Position numbers and translations under genes: made by a program. Of a stretch of 64,000 bases of DNA, positions 9,117 to 17,727 are shown one piece after another (the stretch's first letter is position 1; each line of letters starts with the position of its first letter). The DNA is from Azospirillum halopraeferens DSM 3675 (GTDB lineage Bacteria > Pseudomonadota > Alphaproteobacteria > Azospirillales > Azospirillaceae). The notes below the pieces were generated by a model, which was given only the letters and a program-made list of their open reading frames with translations, was not told where the DNA came from and did no database searches. Where the stretch lies: NCBI RefSeq assembly GCF_000429625.1, contig NZ_AUCF01000011.1:124001-188000 (forward strand), in the 5' to 3' direction.

Positions 9117-9653
9117 TCAGGCGACGCCGGCGACCGGGCGGCGGGCGCGGGCGAGGCGCAGCATCATCACGGTGTTCAGCGCCATGCCCGCCACGTCCGA
9201 CATCATGCCCGGCAGGGAGCCGACCAGCAGGTTGTGGGCGAACCAGCAGGGGAAGGCCACCATCATGATCAGCCGCAGCCGCCACACGTCGGTCTGATAG
9301 CGGCTGAGCGACACCAGGGCCATGCCCAGCGCCGCGAACAGCGACGGCAGGCCCTGCCACGTCAGGGCCGAGGCGGCGGCGATCACCGGCAGCACGGCCA
9401 GATAGACCAGCCGGAAGCCCGGCCGGGTGCCCAGCGGGATGGCGGCGGCCACCTGCACCGCCGACAACCCGTTCATCAGCGCCCCGGTGGCCGCCCCCAG
9501 CATCAGCAGATGCACGGTGAAGAACAGGTTGGTGGCGAGCTGCGCCAGCAGGATGCCGGTGCGCGTGCGGAACGCCGGCCACGCCATGCCGCAGGCCGTG
9601 CCGAGAAGACCGATGCCCTGAGCGACGGGCGCGGCGAGAAAGGCGTCGATCAT
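9117..9653 (-). CDS. YgjV-like inner-membrane protein
   Basis: 178 residues, almost entirely hydrophobic, with about five to six membrane helices. The pattern (N-terminal LLGTACGMAWPAFRTR, central MNGLSAVQVAAAIPLGTR, and a late MMVAFPCWFAHNLLVGSLPG) matches the YgjV family of bacterial inner-membrane proteins, whose function is not known. It stands alone between two minus-strand genes, with gaps of about 80-130 bases on each side. Confidence 0.75.
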   Translation of the reverse strand: MIDAFLAAPVAQGIGLLGTACGMAWPAFRTRTGILLAQLATNLFFTVHLLMLGAATGALMNGLSAVQVAAAIPLGTRPGFRLVYLAVLPVIAAASALTWQGLPSLFAALGMALVSLSRYQTDVWRLRLIMMVAFPCWFAHNLLVGSLPGMMSDVAGMALNTVMMLRLARARRPVAGVA

Positions 9654-9731
9654 GGTGGACCGGGCGGTATGGGAACGGAGCGGCGCACCATCCTACGCCG
9701 CCGCGGCCGCGGCAAGAGGCGTTCGCGCGGA

Positions 9732-10574
9732 TCAGGCCGTCGTCACACCCTTCAGCCGGTTCTCCAGCACGCCGATGACCCGGTCGGCCGCCGTCAGGTG
9801 CGGCATGTGCCCGACCCCCGGCAGCAGGTCCAGCGCGGCGAAGGGCCAGACCGCGTGCAGGTGGTGGACCGCCGCGGCCGGCACCACCGGGTCGTCGGCC
9901 CCGTGGACCAGCACGGACGGCACCGTCAGCCCGTCGACCCAGCCCCGCAGATCCGCCTGGAACAGCGTGGAGGCGTGGGCAAGGGCGATGTCGGGCCGCA
10001 TGGCCGCCAGCGACCTGGCCACCGCGACGGTGGCCGGCGCGTCCGGCGGTGCGCCCGCCGCCAGGGCGGCGTATTCACGGATCCAGCGGGGGTAGTTCAC
10101 CGTCATCAGGCCGAGCACGCTGCGCACGGCCAGCGGGTCGAGACCGGCGCGATAGCCCGGCCGCTTCAGCAGGCAGGCGCCCGCCGACAGGAGGATCAGC
10201 CGTTCGAAGCGGTCCGGTGCCTTCAACGCCGCGAGCATGCCCGCCATCGCTCCCAGCTCGTGTCCCAGATAGACACAGCGGTCCACCCCGGCGGCGTCCA
10301 GCACCGCCAGCAGGTCGTCGGCGAAGCCGTCCGGCGTGGCGTGGCGCAGGTCGTCGTACGCCCCGGCCGCCGCCCCGCACCCGGCCAGGTCGAACGCCAC
10401 GGTGCGGAACCGCCGGTCGGCCCAGGCGCGCACGGTGCCCCACACCCGCTGGTCCGTGGCGAACCCGTGGCCGAACACCAGCACCGCTCCCCTGCGGCCC
10501 GCGACCGTCACGCCATGGCGGCGCAGGACGGCCTCGCTCCATTCCTCCCCCTGTGCACGATCGGCTCGTTGCAT
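9732..10574 (-). CDS. RsbQ-like alpha/beta hydrolase lacking the nucleophile serine
   Basis: 280 residues from ATG 10574, chosen because GGGGGAG sits 8 bases before it (ATG 10580 is too close). The fold and wording follow the RsbQ/KAI2-type hydrolases: VLVFGHGFATDQRVW, VAFDLAGCG, then the nucleophile elbow, a late GADDPVVP (acid) and GVGHMPH (base). The elbow reads YLGHELGAMAG where the family has GHSxGA, so the catalytic serine is replaced by glutamate (codon GAG, near residue 106). The enzyme is therefore probably not a normal serine hydrolase. RsbQ proteins act in stress signalling; no RsbP partner is next to it. Confidence 0.85.
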   Translation of the reverse strand: MQRADRAQGEEWSEAVLRRHGVTVAGRRGAVLVFGHGFATDQRVWGTVRAWADRRFRTVAFDLAGCGAAAGAYDDLRHATPDGFADDLLAVLDAAGVDRCVYLGHELGAMAGMLAALKAPDRFERLILLSAGACLLKRPGYRAGLDPLAVRSVLGLMTVNYPRWIREYAALAAGAPPDAPATVAVARSLAAMRPDIALAHASTLFQADLRGWVDGLTVPSVLVHGADDPVVPAAAVHHLHAVWPFAALDLLPGVGHMPHLTAADRVIGVLENRLKGVTTA

Positions 10575-10758
10575 GGCCATTGCTCCCCCTCATCGGCTTC
10601 TCTGCCTGAAGCCGGCGGAAGAGAGCAACATCACGACCGCGCTGCTGTTCCTTTGTTGCGCAGGATAGGAACTTGGAATTCCGTACAGTCGCTGACCGTA
10701 CCGTTTTGGTGTCCGGATGCGACCGGGTTAGCGTTGCCGGGCGGCAACGGGCCGGTCC

Positions 10759-11184
10759 TTATCCGACATCGCGCGCCGTCGGCGACACATCGCCCATGGA
10801 CGCGGACGCCGGCACGTACGGGGCACCGTGCAGGCCGTCCACCTTGGCCGCCATGATGAAGTCGTTCTCGTGCAGGCCGCCGATCTTGTGGGTCCAGAAC
10901 TTCACGGTGCAGTAGCCCCAGCCGTGGATGATCTCGGCGTGGTGTCCCTCGTCCTCGCACAGATTGCCGACGCGCACGGCGAAGGCCTGGGCGGCGCGGA
11001 AATCGTCGAAGCGGAAGGTCCGCACCAGGTGGTCCGGATCGCCGGCGATCGACCAGCCCGGCACCTGCACCAGGTACGTGTCGGCGGTGGCGCGGTCCAT
11101 CGGCGGGATGCCGCCGCGGCAGGGCTCGCACTTGCTCTGCGCCAGGTCGCACACGGCTCCGGTCGGGTCCTGCTCTGCGGTCAT
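10759..11184 (-). CDS. phhB: Pterin-4a-carbinolamine dehydratase
   Basis: 141 residues. It dehydrates 4a-hydroxytetrahydrobiopterin and so recycles the cofactor of aromatic amino acid hydroxylases. The active-site pair of histidines is in EDEGHHAEIIHGW and the family signature continues VKFWTHKIGGLHENDF. An N-terminal extension of about 30 residues has CDLAQSKCEPC, three cysteines that could bind a metal and that are common in one branch of the family. ATG at 11184 follows AGGGAGAGG. No phenylalanine hydroxylase gene is nearby. Confidence 0.92.
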   Translation of the reverse strand: MTAEQDPTGAVCDLAQSKCEPCRGGIPPMDRATADTYLVQVPGWSIAGDPDHLVRTFRFDDFRAAQAFAVRVGNLCEDEGHHAEIIHGWGYCTVKFWTHKIGGLHENDFIMAAKVDGLHGAPYVPASASMGDVSPTARDVG

Positions 11185-11397
11185 CGTCCTCTCCCTTTGC
11201 GTTCGTTGGCTCAATCGTTGGCTTGACAGAAAGGCTAGGGGGCGAGCGCCGGTCGGCAAGGGCGGCGATCCGGTTGGGTGATGCCGCTGCCCCGGTTGAG
11301 CGGCGCCGGCGGCTCCACTATACCGGGCCGCGGGGGAGCCTGCGCGAGCGCGCGCCGTGTTCCGCAGTGCGAACAATTGACGCATCGGATCGAATCC

Positions 11398-11994
11398 ATG
11401 AACGACTGGCCCTTCGTCGACTACCAGGAGCCCGCCCGCCCGCCGGCGGGCCCACGCCTTGCCCTGGTCGGCGAGGCGCCGGGGGCGGAGGAGGTGCGCC
11501 AGGGCATCCCCTTTGCCGGGCGCAGCGGCAAGCTGCTGAACGAGGCGCTGCACGCCGCGGGTATCGAGCGCGACCGCTGCCTGGTCGCCAACGTCTTCCG
11601 CCGCCAGCCGCCTGGCAACAAGGTCGGGCACTTCTTCGCGTCGCGCGCCCGCGCCCGCAAGGAAGGGTTCGCGATCGCCGAGCGGTGGGGGGCGTTCGGC
11701 ACCTCCGATTGGGTGATCGACGCCTTTGCCTCCGACCTGGACCACCTGGAGCGTACGCTGCGGGCGTACGCTCCGGCTGTGTTGGTGGCGCTGGGGCGCA
11801 CGCCGCTCTGGGCCCTGACGGGGGAGAACGGCATCACCCGGCTGCGCGGGCAGGTCCTGCCCTGCCGTCTGGTGCCGGGTGCGGTGGTGGTGCCCACCTA
11901 CCATCCCAGCTTCATCCTGCGCGGTCAGGCCAGGGAGCTGCCGACGATGATCGCCGACCTGAAGATGGCGGCGGCCCGCCTGTCGGCGGGCTGA
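11398..11994 (+). CDS. Uracil-DNA glycosylase superfamily protein
   Basis: 198 residues. The motifs GEAPGAEEVRQG (residues 25-36) with PFAGRSGKLL after it, and the late TYHPSFIL, are those of the UDG family 4/5 superfamily that removes uracil from DNA. The cysteines that hold the Fe-S cluster in typical family 4 enzymes are not evident at the N-terminus, so this is a divergent or short member. ATG at 11398 (MNDWPFVDYQ) fits the domain; the ribosome-binding site is weak. Convergent with glk, 9 bases apart. Confidence 0.82.
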   Translation: MNDWPFVDYQEPARPPAGPRLALVGEAPGAEEVRQGIPFAGRSGKLLNEALHAAGIERDRCLVANVFRRQPPGNKVGHFFASRARARKEGFAIAERWGAFGTSDWVIDAFASDLDHLERTLRAYAPAVLVALGRTPLWALTGENGITRLRGQVLPCRLVPGAVVVPTYHPSFILRGQARELPTMIADLKMAAARLSAG

Positions 11995-12003
11995 CCGACC
12001 GGG

Positions 12004-12981
12004 TTACGGTTCCGGCTGCCGCTCCAGTGCGGCGGCCAGGCCCAGGAAGGCGGGCAGGGGGTGGGTGACGACGTAGGTCGGTATGGGGGCCAGGAAATCG
12101 CGCATGCGGCCCTTCTCGACGAAGCGCTTGCGGAAGCGGGAATGGGCAAAGACGCCCCCCAGCCGCGGCACGATGCCGCCGGCGATGTAGACGCCGCCGC
12201 GTGCCCCCAGGGTCAGCGCCAGATTGCCGGCGACGGTGCCAAGCATGGCGCAGAACGTCTCCACCGCCTCCACGCAATGGGCGTCGGAGCCGTCGAGGGC
12301 CGCCGCGGTGACCTCCGCCGGGGCCAATGGGCGCGGCTCCCGCCCGTCGAGGATGGTCAGCGCCTCGTAGAGGTTGACGAGGCCCGGGCCGGACAGCACC
12401 CGCTCGGCCGAGACGTGGTCGAAGCGCTTGCGGAGCTGGGCCAGCACCGCCCCCTCGCGGTCGCTGACCGGGGCCATGGTGACGTGCCCGCCCTCGCCCG
12501 ACAGGGCGCTCCAGCCGGCGGCGCCGGGTACGAGCCCCGACACGCCCAGCCCGCTGCCCGGTCCCAGCACGCCGATCACCGCGCCGGCGCGGGGCGTGCC
12601 GTCGCCGATCTGCAGGCGGTCGCCGTGGCCCAGCCGCGGCACCGACAGGGCCACGGCGGTGAAGTCGTTGATGATCTCCAGCCGTTCCAGGGCCAGGGCG
12701 GCGCGCACCTCGGCCACAGAGAACGACCAGGGCAGGTTGGTCATGGCGATGCGGTCGCCGGTGACCGGTCCGGCGATGCAGAAGGCGGCCCGGCGTGGCC
12801 GGGCGTACGCGCCGGCGGATGCCAGGTACGCCTCCGCCGCCTCACGGGGCGAGGGGTAGTCGGCGCAGCGCAGGGTGCGCGAATCGCGCACCGTGTCGCC
12901 CTCCATCAGGCCGAAGCGGGCGTTGGTGCCGCCGATGTCGGCGACCAGCACGGGGGCGGTGTCGGGCGGGGTGTCGGTCAT
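12004..12981 (-). CDS. glk: Glucokinase
   Basis: 325 residues, standard for bacterial Glk. It phosphorylates glucose with ATP. The phosphate loop is VADIGGTNARFG, followed by NLPWSF, the catalytic aspartate in INDFTAVALS, LGPGSGLGVS and the SGEGGH segment with a family histidine. The C-terminus has GGVYIAGGIVPRL. The ATG overlaps the stop of otsA by four bases (ATGA), so translation is coupled. A trehalose synthase and a glucokinase in one unit link glucose phosphorylation to trehalose-6-phosphate formation. Confidence 0.95.
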   Translation of the reverse strand: MTDTPPDTAPVLVADIGGTNARFGLMEGDTVRDSRTLRCADYPSPREAAEAYLASAGAYARPRRAAFCIAGPVTGDRIAMTNLPWSFSVAEVRAALALERLEIINDFTAVALSVPRLGHGDRLQIGDGTPRAGAVIGVLGPGSGLGVSGLVPGAAGWSALSGEGGHVTMAPVSDREGAVLAQLRKRFDHVSAERVLSGPGLVNLYEALTILDGREPRPLAPAEVTAAALDGSDAHCVEAVETFCAMLGTVAGNLALTLGARGGVYIAGGIVPRLGGVFAHSRFRKRFVEKGRMRDFLAPIPTYVVTHPLPAFLGLAAALERQPEP

Positions 12982-14375
12982 GCGTACGGGGCTCGGACCA
13001 GGGCGTCGACGTAGGATTCGCGCCAGCGCGTGATGTCGTTGCGGCGCAGCGTCCGCATCATGGCGGTGTGGCGTTCCCGCCGCTCTTCCAGCGACATGGT
13101 GAGCGCGCGCTGCAGTTCTTCGGCTACGCCCTCGCTGTCGAACGGGTTCACCAGCAACGCCTCCGTCAGCTCCCGGGCGGCCCCGGCGAATTCCGAGAGC
13201 ACCAGCACGCCGGGATCTTCGGGATTCTGACAGGCGACATACTCCTTGGCCACCAGATTCATGCCGTCGCGCAGTGGCGTCACCAGGCCGACGTGGGCCT
13301 GGCGGTAGAAACCGGACAGGACGCGCGGGCCGAAGCTCTTGTTCAGGTAGCGGATGGGCATCCAGTCGAACTCGGCGTACTGGCCGTTGATGCGCCCGGC
13401 CAGTTCCGACAGCTCGCGGCGGATGGCGATGTATTCCGGTACATCCTCGCGGCTGGGCGGGGCGATCTGCAGGAAGGAGACGCGGTTGCGGTGCTCCGGA
13501 TAGGTTTCCAGAAGCTGCTGGAACGCCTCGAAGCGGTGGGGCAGGCCCTTGGAATAGTCCAGCCGGTCGACGCCGATGATCAGGCGCCGGCCCACCAGGC
13601 TTTCGCGCAGCCGCTCGGAATGGCGGGAGCGGGCGTTGGTTTCGGCCAGGCTGACCAGGTGGCCGGTGTCGATGGAGATGGGGAAGGCGCGGGCCAGCAG
13701 GGTGCGGCCGAAGGCGCGGATCAGGCAGCCCTCGCCCGGCCCGCGGTCTTCCACCTCGCCCTTCGCCTCGAATCGGATGTAGTTGACGAAGCAGCGCAGG
13801 TCGACCTCGGTGTGGAAACCCAGCAGGTCGTAGGCGCACAGCTCGCGCACCAGCTCGCGGTGGTTGGGCAGGACGGTGAACACCTCCGGCGCCGGGAAGG
13901 GGGTGTGCAGGAAGAACCCGATGCGCTGGGTCAGGCCCTTGCGGCGCAGGTTTTCGCCGAAGGGGATCAGGTGATAGTCGTGCACCCACACCATGTCGTC
14001 CGGCCGCAGCAGCGGCGCCAGTCGGTCGGCGAAGATGCCGTTGACCCGCTGGTAGGCGTCGCGGGTGTTGCGGTTCACCGTGAACAGGCCGATGCGGTAG
14101 TGGAACAGCGGCCACAGCGTCTGATTGGCGAACCCGTTGTAGTATTCCTCGAAGTCCTTCCGTCCGAGGTCGACGGTGGCGTAGGTCAGGCGGCCGACGT
14201 CGGTGCGGCGCGGCTCGCCCTGCGATTCGCCCTCCACCACGGTTCCGCTCCAGCCGAACCAGATCCCGCCCGTCTTCTTCAGCGCGGCCAGCACGGCGAC
14301 GGCCAGGCCGCCGGCGGCCTGCTTGCCCTCGTCGATGGGCGCAACCCTATTGGACACGACGACCAGTCTGCTCAC
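12978..14375 (-). CDS. otsA: Trehalose-6-phosphate synthase
   Basis: 465 residues from GTG 14375, which follows GGGAGA at good spacing and gives the family start [15 protein letters not shown]20 family: it joins UDP-glucose and glucose-6-phosphate. Landmarks are [42 protein letters not shown] and [14 protein letters not shown]. No otsB phosphatase is seen. Trehalose is an osmotic and desiccation protectant. An open frame continues upstream to 14471 but is not needed. The closely related glucosylglycerol-phosphate synthases cannot be fully excluded. Confidence 0.93.
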   Translation of the reverse strand: MSRLVVVSNRVAPIDEGKQAAGGLAVAVLAALKKTGGIWFGWSGTVVEGESQGEPRRTDVGRLTYATVDLGRKDFEEYYNGFANQTLWPLFHYRIGLFTVNRNTRDAYQRVNGIFADRLAPLLRPDDMVWVHDYHLIPFGENLRRKGLTQRIGFFLHTPFPAPEVFTVLPNHRELVRELCAYDLLGFHTEVDLRCFVNYIRFEAKGEVEDRGPGEGCLIRAFGRTLLARAFPISIDTGHLVSLAETNARSRHSERLRESLVGRRLIIGVDRLDYSKGLPHRFEAFQQLLETYPEHRNRVSFLQIAPPSREDVPEYIAIRRELSELAGRINGQYAEFDWMPIRYLNKSFGPRVLSGFYRQAHVGLVTPLRDGMNLVAKEYVACQNPEDPGVLVLSEFAGAARELTEALLVNPFDSEGVAEELQRALTMSLEERRERHTAMMRTLRRNDITRWRESYVDALVRAPYA

Positions 14376-14753
14376 AGCGCGGTCTCCCGATTCCGGCAGG
14401 CCGCGGGACGACGACCACGACGCGGTCGGCGGCGCGTTGCGGCCGGCACCATGCACAAACGGTAAACTCAAGATGCAGGTTCCCTAACATCCGGATGCCT
14501 CGCTGGCAACCCTTGCTGAACCGTTCGGCCGAAAGGCAGCATCCGCAAGACACAGCCGCCGATCCGGCGAATCGACGGACAGTACCGGCGGGAACCGGGG
14601 ACTCGGTCGATTGTTCTATATCTTCATCGGACGGCGGCGGGCGGGGGTGCGCCGTTCGTTGTGCATTGCAGCACGATCTATGCCGGAACGCTGCATTCCT
14701 ACCACCGTGGGAGATGGTAACTCTTTGCAATACGGAGGATTTTCATTTTTCGC
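14376..14753. other. Intergenic region upstream of otsA
   Basis: About 380 bases between the otsA start and the candidate small-RNA promoter. It must hold the minus-strand otsA promoter. It is more AT-rich than its surroundings and includes two related words, GTGCATTGCAGCA at about 14659 and GTGCATTGCGGCA at about 14783. I see no supported gene; the long open frame on the + strand here is not convincing. Confidence 0.4.
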
Positions 14754-14782
14754 TTGAACGCGGCGGGGTGCGCGATCATATT
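14754..14782 (+). promoter_or_regulatory. Sigma-70-type promoter of the candidate small RNA
   Basis: TTGAAC at 14754-14759, a 17-base spacer, then CATATT at 14777-14782. It lies in an AT-rich patch and reads toward a strong terminator about 100 bases on, with no protein gene between. This predicts a transcript start near 14789. Confidence 0.5.
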
Positions 14783-14788
14783 GTGCAT

Positions 14789-14889
14789 TGCGGCATCGGT
14801 CGTGTCTGCGATGCGGACGATGGCGTAACGCACTTCTTGGGCGTTTCCTCCCTAGACTCGGGCCGCGGACCTCCGCGGCCCCTTTTTTT
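14789..14889 (+). ncRNA. Candidate small RNA, about 100 nt
   Basis: Between the minus-strand genes otsA and the amidohydrolase there is a + strand unit made of a promoter (14754-14782), about 70 bases without a credible ORF, and a strong intrinsic terminator (14860-14889). The unpaired stretch TTTCCTCCCTAG just before the terminator carries CCTCC, an anti-Shine-Dalgarno word common in trans-acting alphaproteobacterial small RNAs. The terminator cannot serve the neighbouring genes, which both read leftward. The family is not recognised. A short untracked leader is the alternative. Confidence 0.5.
14860..14889 (+). terminator. Strong intrinsic terminator, + strand
   Basis: GGGCCGCGG, loop ACCT, CCGCGGCCC, one C and then seven T (14883-14889). 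The 9-base perfect GC stem and T-run fit Rho-independent termination reading rightward. No annotated + strand protein gene lies upstream. Confidence 0.85.
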
Positions 14890-14899
14890 GTGCGCGCGG

Positions 14900-15811
14900 T
14901 CAGCGCGTCCGCAGGGCGGTGGCGTCGATGGCGCCGAGGGTGCGCAGCAGGTCGGTCATGTGCTGCGTGAGGACGGGCAGAAAGGGCAGCCGGTCCAGGG
15001 TGGTCTCGTCCATGTAGAGATCGCGGTTGATTTCGATCTGCAGGGCGTGGACGCCGTTGCGCGGCCGGCCGTAGTGGCGCGTGGTGTAGCCGCCGGCGTA
15101 GGGGGCGTTGCGGGTGACGGTGTAGCCCCTGGCGCGCAGGAGCCGTTCGGCGGTGTCGGTGACCGCCGGGGCGCAGGCGCTGCCGAAGCAGTCTCCCAGC
15201 ACGATGTCGACCCGGCGCGCCTCGCCGCCGCTCCCGCTCCCGGCCGCTCCGCCGCTGCCTCCCGAGCCGGCCGACGGCATGGAGTGGCAATCGAGCAACA
15301 GACAGTGTCCGAATCGCCGGGTGGTGGCGTCGACCAGCCCGGCGAGGGCGCCGTGATAGGGGGTGTAGCAGCGGCGCACCCGTTCGGCGGCGTCTGCGAA
15401 GCGCAGCTTGCCGCGGTAGATCTCCTCGCCGTTGGCGACGACGCGGGCGATGGTGCCGAGCCCGGCGGCGACCCGGGGGGAGCGGGTGTTGACGTAGCGG
15501 GGCAGGGCGTCGGCGAACATCTCGGGGTCCAGCTCGTACGCCTCGCGGTTGGCGTCGAGGAAGGCGCGGGGAAAGCGGGCGCGCAGCAGCGGCGCCCCCA
15601 GGTCGGGAGCGGCGGCGAAGATCTCGTCGACGTAGGCGTCTTCGGACTTGCGCAGGGTGCGCCCGTCGAGCCGGGCGGCCGCCAGGAACTCCGGCGGGTA
15701 GTCGCGCCCGCTGTGCGGCGAGGCGACGACCATCGGCAGGGCCTGTTCGGCCGGGTGCCGGATGTCGAAGGCCGGGGCCTGACCGGCTGTGGCGTCGAAA
15801 TGCGCGTCCAT
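14900..15811 (-). CDS. N-formylglutamate amidohydrolase family protein
   Basis: 303 residues of the HutG-like metal-dependent amidohydrolase family, which releases formate or an acyl group from glutamate derivatives. Visible marks are VVASPHSGRDYP near the N-terminus with a metal-ligand histidine, LDANREAYELDPEMF, LLLDCHSMPSAGSGG and the C-terminal LQIEINRDLYM. A Gly/Ser-rich insert (SGGSGGAAGSGSGG) lies after residue 190. ATG at 15811 follows GAGG at good spacing; GTG 15835 is possible. No other histidine-degradation gene is adjacent, so the true substrate is open. Confidence 0.85.
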   Translation of the reverse strand: MDAHFDATAGQAPAFDIRHPAEQALPMVVASPHSGRDYPPEFLAAARLDGRTLRKSEDAYVDEIFAAAPDLGAPLLRARFPRAFLDANREAYELDPEMFADALPRYVNTRSPRVAAGLGTIARVVANGEEIYRGKLRFADAAERVRRCYTPYHGALAGLVDATTRRFGHCLLLDCHSMPSAGSGGSGGAAGSGSGGEARRVDIVLGDCFGSACAPAVTDTAERLLRARGYTVTRNAPYAGGYTTRHYGRPRNGVHALQIEINRDLYMDETTLDRLPFLPVLTQHMTDLLRTLGAIDATALRTR

Positions 15812-16029
15812 GGCCTCAGTGATGTAGTCCACCGCAGCGGTGCTGTCACGCAGCACGGGCCCCCGGCCCGGCTGCCGCAGCCATAACGCCGCGCCCCTGC
15901 CGTCGGCCCGTCCCGCCGGCCCCGTAAATTTTCCCGCGGGGTCCGAAACTTCGGGGTTGCACGGGTGTGCCGATGGTGCTAAATCCCACGCCCACGCCGG
16001 ACGTGGCCGCCACAACGGTCCACTCGGAC

Positions 16030-16105
<76 letters not shown>

Positions 16106-16139
16106 GAAGGCCAGCAAGTTCAAGAACTTGCTGGCCTTC
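16106..16139 (+). terminator. Island-borne hairpin directly after tRNA-Val
   Basis: GAAGGCCAGCAAGTTC, two bases, then GAACTTGCTGGCCTTC: a perfect 16-base stem that begins two bases after the encoded CCA. No long T-run follows. Its position suggests that it ends or processes the tRNA transcript, in place of the chromosomal hairpin displaced to 48148-48180. Confidence 0.6.
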
Positions 16140-16172
16140 GCCCGTTCTGGGGCGGGCTTTTCGGAGGGTGGA

Positions 16173-16189
16173 TGGGAAATAACTGGGAA
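16173..16189 (+). repeat. Possible integrase arm site, left copy
   Basis: TGGGAAATAACTGGGAA occurs here and, in the same orientation, at 47990-48006. Both copies lie within the element, 68 and 87 bases from the att repeats. That is where arm-type binding sites of tyrosine integrases are found. Binding is an inference. Confidence 0.55.
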
Positions 16190-16199
16190 ATTCTGGAAC

Positions 16200-17453
16200 T
16201 CAGCCTTCGCCGACGTGCACTGCCGGCAGTGAGGCTGAGAGGTCTACCAACCGGCGGCATTTCATCAGGCGGTCGACCTCTTGGCAGTATGCGTCGATCG
16301 CCCGCTCCGCGTTGATGCAGTAGTCAGGATCATGAGGGCAGTAGATGCCCGTAATGTCGTTTTCTGACACCTGCTTGTGTCCCAGCACCACGCTGATCTC
16401 GTCGACTGGAACCCGTCGACGGCGCAACTCACGGCCGAGTGTATGCCGAAAGCTGTAGGGCGTGACCTTCCGCCCCGCAGCCCCGCAGACCATGGCCCGG
16501 GCACGTCGGAATGCCCGAGGATTCTTTGCCCGGAGATCCACATGGCCTGCGTCCCACGCCGCCAACTCGGCGACACTGGGCGGCCACACGCGCGCTCGCA
16601 GACCACGCCAAGCCGAATCGATCTCGGCGATTGGCCGGCCATGCACGGCGACAAGCGGACCCTCGCCCCATTGTTCGGCGTGCCACCGCAACGTGTCGGT
16701 AAGGGGAACAATGGGCCGACGCTTCCGCGTCTGCTTTCGTCCGGGCGGCAACAGGTTTACGTAGTCTTGATAATGATCGATCATCGTCGATGTTAGCTCC
16801 AGTGCAGCCTCCGGTCGGCACATGGTGTTGATCATGATGACACAAAAACGCCAAAGATGATCCACTTCCACTGCATCCAGCAGCGCCGCAACTTCTGCCA
16901 TGAGCAGAGGGCGCCCTTTTGGCTCTTTACTGCGTTTTTCCTCGGCGGTTTCGATGTCTTTGACAAATGGCACTGCCTGAATGCACCCATGCTTCCAGGC
17001 AAACTTCAACGCCGCCCTGCCAGTTGAAAGTATACGGCTTATGTATCCGTTAGACTTCCCACCCTCTTGGAGCCACAATATGAACTGTTCTTGCTTCTTA
17101 AGCGTGATATCTGACACAGTGGACTGCCCCCACCATTCCGTCCAATAACGCAGCTCAATCCGCGCCTGTTCGGCCGAGCGGATTTTACTGGCATGCTCCT
17201 CAAAATAGTGGACGAGAACCCAGGCAAGAGGCACCTGGGCTGGGCTTTCCTGGACGGGACTGTATTGGGCTGCGAGCCATTCTACGAGTTTTTGCTCGGC
17301 GTCGCAAAGGTCTGCCGTGCCAAGGCTAAAACGCTGCTCGCGGCCGGTTTCGGGATCGATACGGGCGCGGTAGAAGTTACGGCTGTTCTCCTTGGTGATG
17401 ATGTACCACTGACCGTGCTGGACAAGCCGTCGTCCGGTCTGCTTGCGCGACAT
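16200..17453 (-). CDS. Tyrosine recombinase (island integrase)
   Basis: 417 residues from ATG 17453 (MSRKQTGRR), which has an AGG-containing site upstream. The open frame continues to 17531 but lies over the HTH gene. The N-terminal half has an arm-binding and core-binding layout. The catalytic half has the first Arg in MCRPEAALELT, the H/R box in YSFRHTLGRELRRRR, the late histidine in VLGHKQVSE and the nucleophile tyrosine in DITGIYCPHD. It lies beside attL, facing the tRNA, and is the best candidate for integration and excision at tRNA-Val. Composition is more AT-rich than the chromosome. Confidence 0.93.
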   Translation of the reverse strand: MSRKQTGRRLVQHGQWYIITKENSRNFYRARIDPETGREQRFSLGTADLCDAEQKLVEWLAAQYSPVQESPAQVPLAWVLVHYFEEHASKIRSAEQARIELRYWTEWWGQSTVSDITLKKQEQFILWLQEGGKSNGYISRILSTGRAALKFAWKHGCIQAVPFVKDIETAEEKRSKEPKGRPLLMAEVAALLDAVEVDHLWRFCVIMINTMCRPEAALELTSTMIDHYQDYVNLLPPGRKQTRKRRPIVPLTDTLRWHAEQWGEGPLVAVHGRPIAEIDSAWRGLRARVWPPSVAELAAWDAGHVDLRAKNPRAFRRARAMVCGAAGRKVTPYSFRHTLGRELRRRRVPVDEISVVLGHKQVSENDITGIYCPHDPDYCINAERAIDAYCQEVDRLMKCRRLVDLSASLPAVHVGEG

Positions 17454-17638
17454 TTCTGAGTTTGCCTTTCGATGTACGAGGTTATGTTGCTCTCGGTATA
17501 ACGCACGGAACCGCGACCAACACGAATGCACTCGATGCCTCCACCCCTGCGAATGCGAGCCAACGTGTCTGCAGAAACGCCGAGGTATTCTGCAGCTTCT
17601 TGTTCTTTCAACAGGCGTGGCAGAGCATTAGGCGCCAT
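17282..17638 (-). CDS. Excisionase-like HTH protein overlapping the integrase
   Basis: 118 residues. The first 60 form a helix-turn-helix of the excisionase/MerR-like type: LLKEQEAAEYLGVSADTLAR, then GRGSVRYTESNITSYIERQ. Its 3' part overlaps the integrase start by about 170 bases in another frame, so the two are probably translated from one message. It would bind DNA at the ends of the element and favour excision, or act as a repressor. The last 50 residues are low-complexity and may be functionally unimportant. Confidence 0.75.
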   Translation of the reverse strand: MAPNALPRLLKEQEAAEYLGVSADTLARIRRGGGIECIRVGRGSVRYTESNITSYIERQTQKCRASRPDDGLSSTVSGTSSPRRTAVTSTAPVSIPKPAASSVLALARQTFATPSKNS

Positions 17639-17727
17639 TGATCCATTCCGTTATTTGATAAGCATGCTCATGTGGCAGGTCGAATATGCTGCCGCTTGCG
17701 GCTCTCAGGGGGCCGAAGGGAACCGGT

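Noticed and set aside
14495..15886. A 463-codon + strand frame over the amidohydrolase gene
   Set aside because: It is antisense to a gene with clear family motifs, and it would run through a strong terminator at 14860-14889.
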